Below are positions 43,929 to 52,150 of a stretch of DNA of 52,606 bases, in pieces (position 1 is the first letter of the stretch; the number at the start of each line of letters is the position of its first letter). The position numbers and the translations under genes are program-made. The notes beneath the pieces were generated by a model. The model did not search any database. It was not told the origin of the DNA and saw nothing but the letters and a program-made list of their open reading frames with translations. Source of the DNA: Anaerolineales bacterium (GTDB taxonomy: Bacteria > Chloroflexota > Anaerolineae > Anaerolineales > UBA11579); assembly GCA_016932165.1 (NCBI GenBank), contig JAFGDK010000008.1:1-52606 (forward strand). Reading direction: 5' to 3'.

Positions 43929-45330
43929 AGCCTGCGACTCCCGCAAATGCATCCGCTTCCAGTTCCTTCATAAACATTGCCCGCCCCATCTCACCGCGCA
44001 TCCTGCGGATCTCTCGCAAACCCATTGCCCCGCTGATCTCCAGCAGCTGGTCCCGCCAGGCGGCTGCCAGATTCATTAGACGCTGAACCCCCCATTCAAT
44101 AGTCAATTTGGCTGGCAGGGAGAATTGACTAAATTCCCGTTGTTTGCACTCGCCAATAAAATCTGCCTGCAGGGCAGCCATCACCGGTGTATCCACCGCT
44201 GCGGCATCCAGGCCGCACAAAATTGCCTTGGGAATATGTTCTGCTGTGATAATTCCCCCGCTCCCCACCAGGGTCACTTCCTGCCGGATTCCGGCTTCTA
44301 CCAGGGTCTTGTGGGTTTCCCGGATCAGATCCAACACAAAATTGCCTTCCACATCCTGGCCGTGATAATCCGCCAGCAGGTGGAAGGTGCTGATCCCTTT
44401 TTGCACATAATCCAGAATCTCTTCTCTGACAGGAAAAGTCAGCCTCAGGCTCAGGATCGACTCCGGGTACCACCTAAGAATTGATTCTGCCAGGTGGGCA
44501 TCCCAACTTTCCATTTCCACCAGGTCTGGTATGTACCCCAAATTTGATAGCAGCTCTTCTTCTCCAGCCTTGACCAGCGGAACAATATGCTTGCCTACCA
44601 ATCCAATCCTGCAGATCATCGTGATTGGCAGTACAGCCAGTGTTTCCAATTCTGCAGCTGCCTTCGCTATGATTCTGGCGGCTTTCTCGCTCTGATCGTT
44701 CTTGGGTGGCACATCGAATAAAACCGGCAGCGGTATCGAAATCAATTTTGGCTCAGCTCCCACCAAATGGCCTTCTTCATCAAACTGCAGATAATTCGGC
44801 CGGTAGCCGATATCCACCACCGTGGAGATGAACTCCCGTCCATGAATCCCATCCCGGGTAGGACGCACGATCTCCGACATATCTGTCCACATGCCTTCCC
44901 AGCCCTCCCCGCCGAATTTTCCCCGGTATCCCGCCCCTTTCACCGGGATCACGCCTTCCAGGGACTCGTAACTCAACGCATCAATAAAGCTGCTGGCAAA
45001 AAAGGAATCGCCCAATTTTTTGCGTTCAGGGTTATGGGTTACCGAGACCATCTCTGGGTACTCAGTGGTGCAGCGCAAACAGCCGACGCAATGTTGAGGT
45101 CGAGGCGCAAATCCTCCCACAGGCCCTGAAAACACGCCATACAAGCACGGCCGGCTGAGAACCACTTCTCTCCGATTTCCCAAGCCGTGTTCCAATACCT
45201 CCTTCAAAAGCCACTTGGCCAGGCCGGCCTTCTTAACCTTCACTCTGAAGCGTGTCGGCCACCTTTTAATCTCATTGGCTGTTTCGGTATGGATGTGATA
45301 ACGAACATAATCTGTCTTGTGTTTTGCCAT
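43921..45330 (-). CDS. Second glutamate-synthase-like barrel with half-ferredoxin motif
   Basis: The protein has 469 residues. It is distantly similar to the FMN barrel downstream: VTLVGSGGIITAEHIPKAI and GLDAAAVDTPVMAAL parallel its C-terminal half. The N-terminus has one CxxCxxC cluster (PRPQHCVGCLRCTTEYPEM), a single half-ferredoxin. Key substrate loops of the downstream enzyme (YGGGMSFGS-type) are lacking or changed, so it may be a non-catalytic or electron-transfer subunit. ATG at 45330 has AAGGAG at good spacing. It is the first gene of the operon and is preceded by a long structured leader. Confidence 0.85.
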   Translation of the reverse strand: MAKHKTDYVRYHIHTETANEIKRWPTRFRVKVKKAGLAKWLLKEVLEHGLGNRREVVLSRPCLYGVFSGPVGGFAPRPQHCVGCLRCTTEYPEMVSVTHNPERKKLGDSFFASSFIDALSYESLEGVIPVKGAGYRGKFGGEGWEGMWTDMSEIVRPTRDGIHGREFISTVVDIGYRPNYLQFDEEGHLVGAEPKLISIPLPVLFDVPPKNDQSEKAARIIAKAAAELETLAVLPITMICRIGLVGKHIVPLVKAGEEELLSNLGYIPDLVEMESWDAHLAESILRWYPESILSLRLTFPVREEILDYVQKGISTFHLLADYHGQDVEGNFVLDLIRETHKTLVEAGIRQEVTLVGSGGIITAEHIPKAILCGLDAAAVDTPVMAALQADFIGECKQREFSQFSLPAKLTIEWGVQRLMNLAAAWRDQLLEISGAMGLREIRRMRGEMGRAMFMKELEADAFAGVAGYE

Positions 45331-45341
45331 CAATACTCCTT

Positions 45342-45375
45342 AAACAAAATACAGGTATGCCTGGGTGCATACCTG
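45342..45375 (-). terminator. Attenuator-like hairpin just before the glutamate synthase ribosome site
   Basis: Minus strand CAGGTATGC-ACCCAG-GCATACCTG is followed by TATTTTGTTTA and then immediately by the AAGGAG ribosome site of the first gene. A 9-bp perfect stem with a U-rich tail here would stop transcription before the gene unless prevented, the layout of a controlled leader. Confidence 0.6.
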
Positions 45376-45679
45376 CAAATAAACATATTACGGCTCGCAC
45401 CCTTCCTATGATTAATCGATTACCCAATCATCCCTGGGTGATCCATTACCACGGGAGAGATCTTGGCCCAGCTGTCACCAGATGGTTTTCAATCACTCCT
45501 TTGTCCGGAAGGGAGAAACGAAGCCTGTGGTTGGCTTCAGAGGCATCCGCTGATCTATCCGATTTTCCTGCACCGCCGGCGCAGTTAGCTGGCTTTCGCA
45601 AGCCAGAACCTCCACCTCGTAACCTTGAGTTTCTCAAGGTTCAGCCGCTTTTTCTCCGGTATTCAATTGTTATCTCGCA
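45376..45679 (-). ncRNA. Structured leader RNA of the glutamate synthase operon (candidate riboswitch or attenuator)
   Basis: Between the promoter and the attenuator the minus strand has several strong hairpins: AACCTTGAG/CTCAAGGTT with AAA loop (45621-45641), CTGGCTT/AAGCCAG with GCGA loop (45589-45606), and GAAGCC/GGCTTC (45520-45538), plus a GGTGA/TCACC pair nearer the gene. It is about 300 bases with no protein-like frame. It matches no riboswitch class I could recognise. Function is inference. Confidence 0.5.
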
Positions 45680-45708
45680 ATCATACTCGCACTTGCCTTT
45701 AGGGTCAA
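45680..45708 (-). promoter_or_regulatory. Sigma-70 promoter of the glutamate synthase operon
   Basis: TTGACC (45703-45708) and TATGAT (45680-45685) are separated by exactly 17 bases on the minus strand. Transcription would begin near 45673, giving a leader of about 340 bases before the ATG at 45330. Confidence 0.75.
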
Positions 45709-45786
45709 GCAATTTTACTCACACTGCATCAGATGATGATTCTCGATTATCCAAAAGGCCAACCATCCCAATCTCCAACTTTGGAT

Positions 45787-46665
45787 CTAATCCCTCGGAA
45801 CCAACTCCCTCATTCTGGCGATATGTGCTGGGGTAGTGCCGCAGCACCCCCCAATCAGGCTGGCCCCATTATCCAGGCAAATGGAGATTCCCTCCACAAA
45901 CTGGTCCGGGGTCATATCAAACAAAGTTTTGCCTCGATCGAACCTCGGTTTTCCAGCATTCGGCTGCACGACCACAGGTTTATCAGCTGCCTCCACCAAA
46001 ATCTTTACGATTTCCGCCATTTCTACCGGATTAAGGCTGCCGCAATTTGTGCCAATCATGTCAGCGCCTGCCTGATCCAAACTTCTGGCGCAATCTGCTG
46101 CAGAATTTCCCATCATCGTCCTGCCGCCTCGGTTCAGGGTCTCAAAAGTCATCGATGCAAGAACAGGCAGCCCTGGGGCAGCTGTCTTACAGGCTTTTAC
46201 CGCAACTACCGCTTCATTCAGATCAAACATCGTTTCGATGATAAAACCATCCACACCGCCCTCAGCCAGATATCCAGCCTGCTCTTGGAAAGCTTCAAAT
46301 GCCCTGGCTTCAGTTAAATCACCGATTGGTGCCATCATTTTACCCGTGGTGGAAATATCCCCCAGCACAAAGCCCTCTTTGCCTATGCCCTGACGAGCAA
46401 GCTCCGCCCCTTTGATATTTACTTCGCGCACATCAATCCCAAGATCATGGGTGTCGATATTCACCCGGTTCATGGTCAAAGTATTGGTGATCAAAATATC
46501 CGCCCCCGCCTGCACATACGACCGATGTACAGCCAGGACATCATCCGGATGCGTCAGACAGGCTATCCCTCCCATTGGCGCACCGCGCTCACCCAGTTGC
46601 GTCCCCATCCCGCCATCCAACAACACTTTTCCTCTGTTTTTTGATACAAACCTTAATAAATCCAT
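45787..46665 (-). CDS. Homocysteine S-methyltransferase family protein
   Basis: The protein has 292 residues. Barrel motifs are LLDGGMGTQLGERG near the start, with zinc Cys ligands in GTNCGS and GGCCGTTPAHI. These proteins move a methyl group to homocysteine or act as the homocysteine-binding half of cobalamin-dependent enzymes; here no cobalamin domain is fused. The ATG at 46665 has GAGAGG before it. It follows the M14 peptidase by 12 bases. Confidence 0.94.
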   Translation of the reverse strand: MDLLRFVSKNRGKVLLDGGMGTQLGERGAPMGGIACLTHPDDVLAVHRSYVQAGADILITNTLTMNRVNIDTHDLGIDVREVNIKGAELARQGIGKEGFVLGDISTTGKMMAPIGDLTEARAFEAFQEQAGYLAEGGVDGFIIETMFDLNEAVVAVKACKTAAPGLPVLASMTFETLNRGGRTMMGNSAADCARSLDQAGADMIGTNCGSLNPVEMAEIVKILVEAADKPVVVQPNAGKPRFDRGKTLFDMTPDQFVEGISICLDNGASLIGGCCGTTPAHIARMRELVPRD

Positions 46666-46677
46666 CAATTCCTCTCT

Positions 46678-47727
46678 TTATTCTTCGGGCGGCATCCAGC
46701 GCAGCAAGGCCAGCACCAAGTTAAGATTCAAATCAAATTCAGTATCCCAATGGGTGGAAAGTTCCACATCTGCCCCGGCAGCCCCGGTGGTAAGCGTCCA
46801 GTCCACCAGCGAACCGGTCATATAACAACCGGTGTAATAGGCCGGGTATGGGTAACCAGTCACCCTTGATAAATATTCCGATAGAGCCACCGAACTCGGA
46901 TCAAGTGGTTCTCCAGCCGGGTAAAACCCAGGTGCAGCCGAATGATAGCTGATCACCGCAATCACCGGGTTCTCAAGCACAAAAGCCATCAACGCCACCG
47001 TTTCAGGCTCAGATGCCGGGTACTGCCCGGCATTCAGTTCCAGCAGATCCCAGCAGCCATCCCGGTCCCAAACCGGTTCCCAGCCCGTTGGGAAGCTGCG
47101 GTTCAGGTCAACATTATGCGCATTTCCTCGCCCTTCTTTCTTGTGTTCCAATTGCTCTCCATCCGGGTTTAAAGACCTCAGAATGAACAGCGTCGCGTCG
47201 CTGGGAACCACCTGCGGGCGTTTCGAAAAGTAGCTGATCAATTGATCGGCTAGCTCAATTGTGTTGATCTCGTACCCGCCGTGGATCCCAGCCACGATCA
47301 GATACTTTCTTGGTCCTTGCCCAAACCGCCAGACCTCGATCGGGCGGTCTTGCACAGAATAGCCAATCACCAGTGGCCCCTCCCAGAGCGCGTCACTGGT
47401 TGCCCGCATAGTTGGAAAAATAATGGGTGTCGGTGTAGGTCCTGGTGTTTGGGTTGGGATCATCGCCAGGGTTTCAGTTGGGTTTAACACCATCCCGGAG
47501 TCCGCATCTGGTCCGGCTTCCACTGCCGAGATGCGCGGAGTAAAGGTTACAACAGGCTCAAATTCAAGGGTTTCGAAAGGCGGTTGTGCTCCTGCCAGAT
47601 TGCCGCTAAATGGCACAAACCCCACATTCAATCCCAGGAGAATAACCGCACCCAGAATCAGCGCTAACCCCCAGATTCCGCCCACAATCCATACCATTTT
47701 CGATGATTTTCCGGAACGACCTGCCAT
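46678..47727 (-). CDS. Membrane-anchored M14 zinc carboxypeptidase
   Basis: The protein has 349 residues. One N-terminal membrane anchor (MVWIVGGIWGLALILGAVIL) and a Thr/Pro linker (TQTPGPTPTPIIFPT) precede the external domain. Zinc ligands are HGGYE (His, Glu) and SYHS (His); NPDG and DLNRSFP bind substrate; the catalytic Glu lies in ADVELSTHWD. Relatives (MpaA, DL-carboxypeptidases) trim peptidoglycan peptides. AAGGAG precedes the ATG. Confidence 0.92.
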   Translation of the reverse strand: MAGRSGKSSKMVWIVGGIWGLALILGAVILLGLNVGFVPFSGNLAGAQPPFETLEFEPVVTFTPRISAVEAGPDADSGMVLNPTETLAMIPTQTPGPTPTPIIFPTMRATSDALWEGPLVIGYSVQDRPIEVWRFGQGPRKYLIVAGIHGGYEINTIELADQLISYFSKRPQVVPSDATLFILRSLNPDGEQLEHKKEGRGNAHNVDLNRSFPTGWEPVWDRDGCWDLLELNAGQYPASEPETVALMAFVLENPVIAVISYHSAAPGFYPAGEPLDPSSVALSEYLSRVTGYPYPAYYTGCYMTGSLVDWTLTTGAAGADVELSTHWDTEFDLNLNLVLALLRWMPPEE

Positions 47728-47987
47728 TATCCCTTCTCCTTGAAATTAATCATGGCTGTTATTGTACCTGAAAGTCTTTTGTCCCGCCTCGTGAGGGAAG
47801 ATGGATTTCGTCTTCACGAGAATGTTACACAACAAAGCTGTATCCGCGGCATCATCTCCACCCGACATACTCTAAAAAAATCATCTCCAGCATAGGTGTT
47901 TACTTGAACAAACTCAGTGATTTTACTCTTCGTCCACAGGTCAATTTCATGTATCATAGACATATAACCTACACCCAAGGAAACGAG

Positions 47988-48536
47988 ATGAAACTGCGAA
48001 AAAATTTAAAAATCCTTTCCCTCATACTTCTGATGCTTACCCCTTTTCTCATCGCCGATGTGGGTCCAAAACCCACCGCCGATTTCGAGATTATCTACCA
48101 GGTCAATCCGGTCCCTGAATTAACAGGTTACGATCTCTACCAATGCAGCAGCGTGGATTGTCAAGATGCCCACAGGTTGGAAGAAGCCGGACCCCAGCAA
48201 TTTGTGTGTCATCAAGATGCCTGCACCAGCATGGCCTACGGGTACAGCGAATATATGTACATCACCTTCGATTTTGCTGATGGCACTTCCCTAACTTCTA
48301 ACCTGTTCACCAAAAATCATTTCAATGCTGAATACCAGATCTTCGTATCAGATACTGAGCTCATCGTTACCGAAACTGGTGGTTCCAATACAGGCAACCT
48401 TGGCCCTCTTGAGGGCGTGATTATCGGATTTTCCGCCGTACTGGTCTGCGGCGGGCTCCTCTTTTTGGGCACAATCATCCTCGTGATTGTGGTTGTCCTC
48501 AACAATAAGCGCAAGAAGCAAACCGAAGCAAAATAG
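47988..48536 (+). CDS. Secreted/membrane protein with DVGPKP motif
   Basis: The protein has 182 residues; ATG at 47988 chosen for AAGGA at 8 bases. A signal peptide (LKILSLILLMLTPFLIA) is followed by DVGPKPTADFEIIYQ at the mature N-terminus, then a region with four Cys (QCSSVDCQDAH and FVCHQDACTSM) and a C-terminal membrane span with a basic tail (NNKRKKQTEAK). It is a small family I recall from Gram-positive and related bacteria next to a polytopic membrane protein; no function known to me. The downstream gene begins 6 bases later. Confidence 0.78.
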   Translation: MKLRKNLKILSLILLMLTPFLIADVGPKPTADFEIIYQVNPVPELTGYDLYQCSSVDCQDAHRLEEAGPQQFVCHQDACTSMAYGYSEYMYITFDFADGTSLTSNLFTKNHFNAEYQIFVSDTELIVTETGGSNTGNLGPLEGVIIGFSAVLVCGGLLFLGTIILVIVVVLNNKRKKQTEAK

Positions 48537-48542
48537 GTTGCA

Positions 48543-48893
48543 ATGAATCCAGATCTGGGAGTCTTTCTATCCCCAACCATCCCGCTGACCATCCTGGTAG
48601 AGTCGGGGATTCTATTTCTTTGGTCACAAAGAACCGCGCCAAGGTGGGAAAGATTCACTCTCCGGTTGGTAATCCTGACGATTGCCAATATTATTACTCA
48701 ATTGCTTCTGATCACAGCCCTGATTCTCTCCCCTTTTCAATATTGGCCAACGCTCCTCGTCATGGAGTTTCTCATTGTGTTGATCGAAGCCGGTATATTA
48801 ACCAAAACCGCTCTTTCTGGCAGCGAATCTCTCAGACTGAGCCTGCTGGTAAATTTGGTCAGTTTTGGAATTGGTCTCGTGTTGCCGTTCTAA
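48543..48893 (+). CDS. Small polytopic membrane protein, partner of the DVGPKP protein
   Basis: The protein has 116 residues with four hydrophobic segments. Its opening (NPDLGVFLSPTIPLTILVESGILFL) carries a Pro and a Glu within membrane segments, and MEFLIVLIEAGIL repeats the pattern later in the chain: two ESG/EAG-type half repeats. This internal repeat suggests a small transporter or channel-like fold. The gene follows its partner by 6 bases. A GTTTCCGC/GCGGAAAC hairpin (48921-48945) lies after it, without a T run. Confidence 0.72.
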   Translation: MNPDLGVFLSPTIPLTILVESGILFLWSQRTAPRWERFTLRLVILTIANIITQLLLITALILSPFQYWPTLLVMEFLIVLIEAGILTKTALSGSESLRLSLLVNLVSFGIGLVLPF

Positions 48894-49002
48894 AAGCTAT
48901 CATCTTCATTCTATCGCCCCGTTTCCGCATCTATCTAGCGGAAACCTAACACCAACAAGGCAAAGGTAACTCACGCCCTCCTCCTTCAAGTCCAGTAGGA
49001 GG

Positions 49003-49032
49003 AAAAAAGGAAGCGGCCCCTGGGCCGCTTCC
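49003..49032 (-). terminator. Rho-independent terminator of the lipoprotein gene
   Basis: Perfect 11-bp stem GGAAGCGGCCC/GGGCCGCTTCC with a 2-base spacer at the centre, followed on the minus strand by TTTTTT. It lies 32 bases after the end of the gene at 49065. Confidence 0.9.
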
Positions 49033-49064
49033 TAATCATCAATCACTCAGTGCCTAATCCCATA

Positions 49065-50090
49065 TCACTGGCACTTGACTGAAAACTGCACCGGCTCTGA
49101 CAGGAATTCGTTCTCCCCAATCGCCTGTACACGCACAGTTGCGGTGACCGAGTTGCTGGGCATTAACAGGTAGTCATAATATACCGTGTAACCGCTGGAG
49201 AAATTTACCAGGTATTCTGGAGGAGCATCGAACTTGAAACCACTGGGTGAGATCACATTGAAAAGCAAGTTAAACTGTACTTTACCTGCATTTGAGGTTG
49301 TCACCGTATAGTTGATGGTAAGTTGTGGCGGGCATTCACCAGAGTAGTTGGTATTCGACATTGAGACCGTTGCCCCGGTGACCTTCGCCCCGCCGGAAAT
49401 ACTCTGTCCGCCAGATGAGCTGCCGCCATTTTCATCGTCGCCGTCATCCCCTCCGCCATCCTCTTCCTTCACCGCCAGGATGATCATATACAGAGAAAGA
49501 TATTCTCCTTCATCGCCAGCCCCCACCCGCTGGTTGTCTTCATTTTTTAAAATCCAATAGCTGGTATATTCACCCGTTGCCGTTGGCACCTTAAAATCGA
49601 TGGAAATGTCGATCGTCTCACCAGGAGCCACTTCCTTTTCCAAAGGAATCTGGGTAGATGCCCCCAACTTTTCGCCTTTCTCAAATTCCAGGACATAATC
49701 AGTCGTCCAGGTGGTTGTCCCGGCATTTTTAATCCGCCAGGTTTTGGTGATCTCTTCCCCCACCAGAACCTCAGAATAATCCGGGATGGTCACGTCTGCG
49801 ATAAATTCAGCAAAGTCACCTTCTCCAATCTGTTCTCCATCCCCAGATTCCGGCGTTCTTGTCGCCTCTTCTGCCCCTGGCTCTTCTGTGGGAGATGGTT
49901 CTGGCGTCACATCTTCTTCTAAACCCTCAGTAGGTTTCAAGTCATCATCTGTGGCAGTAACCGCGTCATCCGCTTCGGTGGTTTGAGCAGCGCTAGTTTC
50001 CTCAACATCAGAATTTTCTGCGGGCGTGGGATAATTACATCCCGATAGCAGGAAGAGAAAAACCATTACGATTAAGAAGAATTTCCTCAT
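49065..50090 (-). CDS. Lipoprotein with NBR1-type Ig-like domain
   Basis: The protein has 341 residues from the ATG at 50090 (GGAGG 6 bases before); the frame runs further upstream without support. Lipobox LLSGC is present, then an acidic Thr/Pro-rich linker (EEDVTPEPSPTEEPGAEEA). The NBR1-like Ig domain begins PDYSEVLVGEEITKTWRIKNAGTTTW. An Asp/Gly-rich linker leads to a second beta domain with one Cys pair (ECPPQLTINY, VKCQ end). Surface lipoprotein; ligand unknown. This NBR1-like domain is common in Anaerolineae secreted proteins. Transcribed divergently from the next gene. Confidence 0.9.
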   Translation of the reverse strand: MRKFFLIVMVFLFLLSGCNYPTPAENSDVEETSAAQTTEADDAVTATDDDLKPTEGLEEDVTPEPSPTEEPGAEEATRTPESGDGEQIGEGDFAEFIADVTIPDYSEVLVGEEITKTWRIKNAGTTTWTTDYVLEFEKGEKLGASTQIPLEKEVAPGETIDISIDFKVPTATGEYTSYWILKNEDNQRVGAGDEGEYLSLYMIILAVKEEDGGGDDGDDENGGSSSGGQSISGGAKVTGATVSMSNTNYSGECPPQLTINYTVTTSNAGKVQFNLLFNVISPSGFKFDAPPEYLVNFSSGYTVYYDYLLMPSNSVTATVRVQAIGENEFLSEPVQFSVKCQ

Positions 50091-50197
50091 AACATCCTCC
50101 AATTTCCTCAGACATTGCCAATCAATGGACAAGTAAATCATACCCGAAAATAAACAAGCCAACCAATAATATATCCATAAACCATCCAAAAGTACGG

Positions 50198-50226
50198 TTG
50201 AATCACATCCTGAAATCTTATAAAAT
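50198..50226 (+). promoter_or_regulatory. Promoter of a possibly leaderless gene
   Basis: TTGAAT (50198-50203) and TAAAAT (50221-50226) are 17 bases apart, with the ATG at 50233. Transcription would start at or next to the start codon, and no ribosome site is present. Confidence 0.55.
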
Positions 50227-50232
50227 AGTAAT

Positions 50233-50670
50233 ATGAGCAAGACCCTTACATACTCTCTGATCCTTCTGTTTATTCTGGGGGGCTGCAGAAGCACAACCCA
50301 AGGTTCTGTTACAGCCCCGCCGGTCGCTGAAGATTCCACCTCTCCACCGGCCAATTCACAGGATCTTGCAACACCACATTCGATCCAGGAACCCCAGTCG
50401 GCGCAGACTGATGAGGAAATCCAGCAAGAGATTGATGCCTGCTACGCCAATCCAGATCATCCCATCGGCCAGCAGATTGCCGCCGATTATGCCGGTCAAA
50501 CTACCTACTCTGAAGTCATGGATTGGTTCTGCAGCGGTTTTGAATTTGAAGACATTCTCACTGCCCTTGAAACCGCTGATCTCAGCGGTTATCATGCAGA
50601 AATTTTATTAACCATGTTAGAATATGGACAGACATGGGAAGAAATTTGGGCCGAGATTGGGCTCAAGTAA
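50233..50670 (+). CDS. Lipoprotein with two-cysteine helical domain
   Basis: The protein has 145 residues. Lipobox ILGGC follows a signal peptide; a Ser/Thr/Pro linker leads to a C-terminal helical domain (DACYANPDHPIGQQIAADY, VMDWFCSGFEFEDIL, TWEEIWAEIGLK). The same domain ends the next protein. No family recognised. Promoter and start imply a leaderless message. The downstream gene begins 40 bases later. Confidence 0.75.
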   Translation: MSKTLTYSLILLFILGGCRSTTQGSVTAPPVAEDSTSPPANSQDLATPHSIQEPQSAQTDEEIQQEIDACYANPDHPIGQQIAADYAGQTTYSEVMDWFCSGFEFEDILTALETADLSGYHAEILLTMLEYGQTWEEIWAEIGLK

Positions 50671-50710
50671 CTTGGGGGAGAATGGAACTCTCCACCAAAA
50701 GGAGGAAATC

Positions 50711-51415
50711 ATGAAAAAACAAATCCGTTGGATCATCTTATTCACGCTCATCAGCCTGTTTGTTTTGGCCACTGGCATTACCGCTTCTGCTGATGCGCCT
50801 GCCAAGGGAGAGGTGATTGCGATCGACATCGCTGGCCATACTGTTACCCTTGACACCAAAACTGGACCGGTAGTTATCACTCTGCCGGCAGAATTCGAGA
50901 TCACTTCACTTGCTGTTGGAGATGTTCTCATGGCCAAAGGCATCTGGGTTAGCCAAACCGAACTCACCGCCGATTGGGTCAAGGTTTTAACTGCCCAGGA
51001 CGATGAGCCCGAGGACGAAGGTGAGGACGAAGGTGAGGATCAAGGCGAAGAGATGGAAGAAAACGAATTTAACTCCGCCTTCTGCTCCGGAGAAAAACAG
51101 ACCTTCCATCCGCTAGCTTACAAACTTGCCGAGAAATTTGGCGAAAGCACAGATGTCACCGCTGAACAGATCCAGACCTGGTACTGCGAACAGAACAGCA
51201 TCGGCGCCATCATGCTGGCACTGATGACTGAAAAAATGAATGGTACCCCTGCTGAAGACACACTTGCCGAAAGAAATTCCGGGAAACCGTGGGGCAAAAT
51301 CTGGCAGGAAATGGGGCTGATTGGAAAAGACAAGGATGGCATGCCTCCTGGCCTGCTTAAAAAACAGGATGGCAAAATTCCCCCCGGACAGTTGAAGAAA
51401 ACCCCAACACCCTGA
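50711..51415 (+). CDS. Secreted protein: DUF5666-like domain plus two-cysteine helical domain
   Basis: The protein has 234 residues from the ATG at 50711 (AGGAGG before it). Signal peptide, then a DUF5666-like beta domain (KGEVIAIDIAGHTVTLDTKT), an acidic linker (DDEPEDEGEDEGEDQGEEM), then a helical domain with the same Cys/Trp pattern as the preceding protein (FCSGEKQTFHPLAYKLAEKF, IQTWYCEQNSIGAIML, WGKIWQEMGLIG), and a short Lys/Pro tail. Function unknown; adjacent gene suggests joint expression. A strong terminator follows. Confidence 0.82.
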   Translation: MKKQIRWIILFTLISLFVLATGITASADAPAKGEVIAIDIAGHTVTLDTKTGPVVITLPAEFEITSLAVGDVLMAKGIWVSQTELTADWVKVLTAQDDEPEDEGEDEGEDQGEEMEENEFNSAFCSGEKQTFHPLAYKLAEKFGESTDVTAEQIQTWYCEQNSIGAIMLALMTEKMNGTPAEDTLAERNSGKPWGKIWQEMGLIGKDKDGMPPGLLKKQDGKIPPGQLKKTPTP

Positions 51416-51439
51416 AATATACTGCAGCCATCAAACAAC

Positions 51440-51467
51440 AAGGCGGTCTGGAATCAGACCGCCTTTT
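51440..51467 (+). terminator. Rho-independent terminator
   Basis: GGCGGTCTG-GAAT-CAGACCGCC with a TTTT tail lies 25 bases after the end of the gene at 51415. The stem is 9 bp and perfect. Confidence 0.85.
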
Positions 51468-51486
51468 GCTATCAGGGCTAAGGCCA

Positions 51487-51672
51487 TCAGTCATCAACCT
51501 GATGATCCTGTTTCATCACCCGGCCCATATACAGCCACAGCAAGACAGCCCCCGCCCAACCAATCCGCTCCCCCATCCCCACCGAGGCTGGGAATAAAGC
51601 CGGAACCGCCACCACAGCTAAACCGCGTAATATCCCTCTAAAAATTTTCATAATCTTCGCTTTGATCTTCAT
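51487..51672 (-). CDS. Small membrane protein
   Basis: The protein has 61 residues from the ATG at 51672 (AGGA 8 bases before); the frame extends upstream to 51771 over the previous gene. Basic N-terminus (MKIKAKIMKIFRGILRG) and two hydrophobic segments. No family recognised. It follows the gene at 51731-52150 by about 60 bases on the same strand. Confidence 0.55.
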   Translation of the reverse strand: MKIKAKIMKIFRGILRGLAVVAVPALFPASVGMGERIGWAGAVLLWLYMGRVMKQDHQVDD

Positions 51673-51730
51673 GATTGCGTCCTGATTACTGAGATTTCCA
51701 GCCTTACATGCTACAACCCTGGATGCAGTT

Positions 51731-52150
51731 TTAAGTTGCAAAATTAGTGCCATCGCTTTTGTTAGGTTCAAAATCCTCTAGATTTGCCTCAACCAATGCC
51801 AGCACCTCTCCAGCCAATTCCCGCCCTAGTATGAACCACTCCCCCTCCTCAAGATTCTCAGCTTTCTCCCTCTTCAACTTATCAACCTGTTCCACCAGCA
51901 GCCTCATCGATCCGGTGGATTTTCCTGCCATTTCCGGATTAGAGACAACCTCAATCAGAGTCGTCAAAATTTGCTTCTCTATCGCCGCAAGGTCCAGTTC
52001 CTTATCAGGGCTCAAGACGCCATCAGGTTCAGCCATTTCCTCCCCCGAAATAAACTTCCCGCTCACCGCATCCCGATAGCGAACAGAAATGATCCGCCAC
52101 ACCTTCCGTCCATCCGCCAATTTCAACAAGACTTTACCCACAACTGTCAT
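51731..52150 (-). CDS. Hypothetical helical protein
   Basis: The protein has 139 residues from the ATG at 52150 (GGGGGGAG before it; the frame extends to 52216). An N-terminal beta portion (VVGKVLLKLADGRKVWRIISV then FISGEEM) leads to a long helical C-terminal part rich in Glu and Leu (LDLAAIEKQILTTLIEVV). No family recognised and no membrane segment. The DNA context gives no clear role. Confidence 0.6.
   Translation of the reverse strand: MTVVGKVLLKLADGRKVWRIISVRYRDAVSGKFISGEEMAEPDGVLSPDKELDLAAIEKQILTTLIEVVSNPEMAGKSTGSMRLLVEQVDKLKREKAENLEEGEWFILGRELAGEVLALVEANLEDFEPNKSDGTNFAT

Noticed and set aside
45589-45641. GAGGTGGAGG in the leader resembles part of a SAM-I riboswitch
   Set aside because: The conserved core of SAM-I (GAAGCC-GGCAACC segment in the right place) is missing, and the downstream gene is not of methionine metabolism.
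45324-45836. Plus-strand open frame of about 170 codons
   Set aside because: It overlaps both neighbouring minus-strand genes' regions, has no ribosome site and no protein-like composition; the DNA is better explained as the leader of the minus-strand operon.
48921-48945. GTTTCCGC/GCGGAAAC hairpin as a terminator of the DVGPKP pair
   Set aside because: No T run follows on the plus strand.
51673-51771. Upstream extension of the small membrane protein at 51487
   Set aside because: The longer frame overlaps the upstream gene and lacks a ribosome site; AGGA fits the ATG at 51672.
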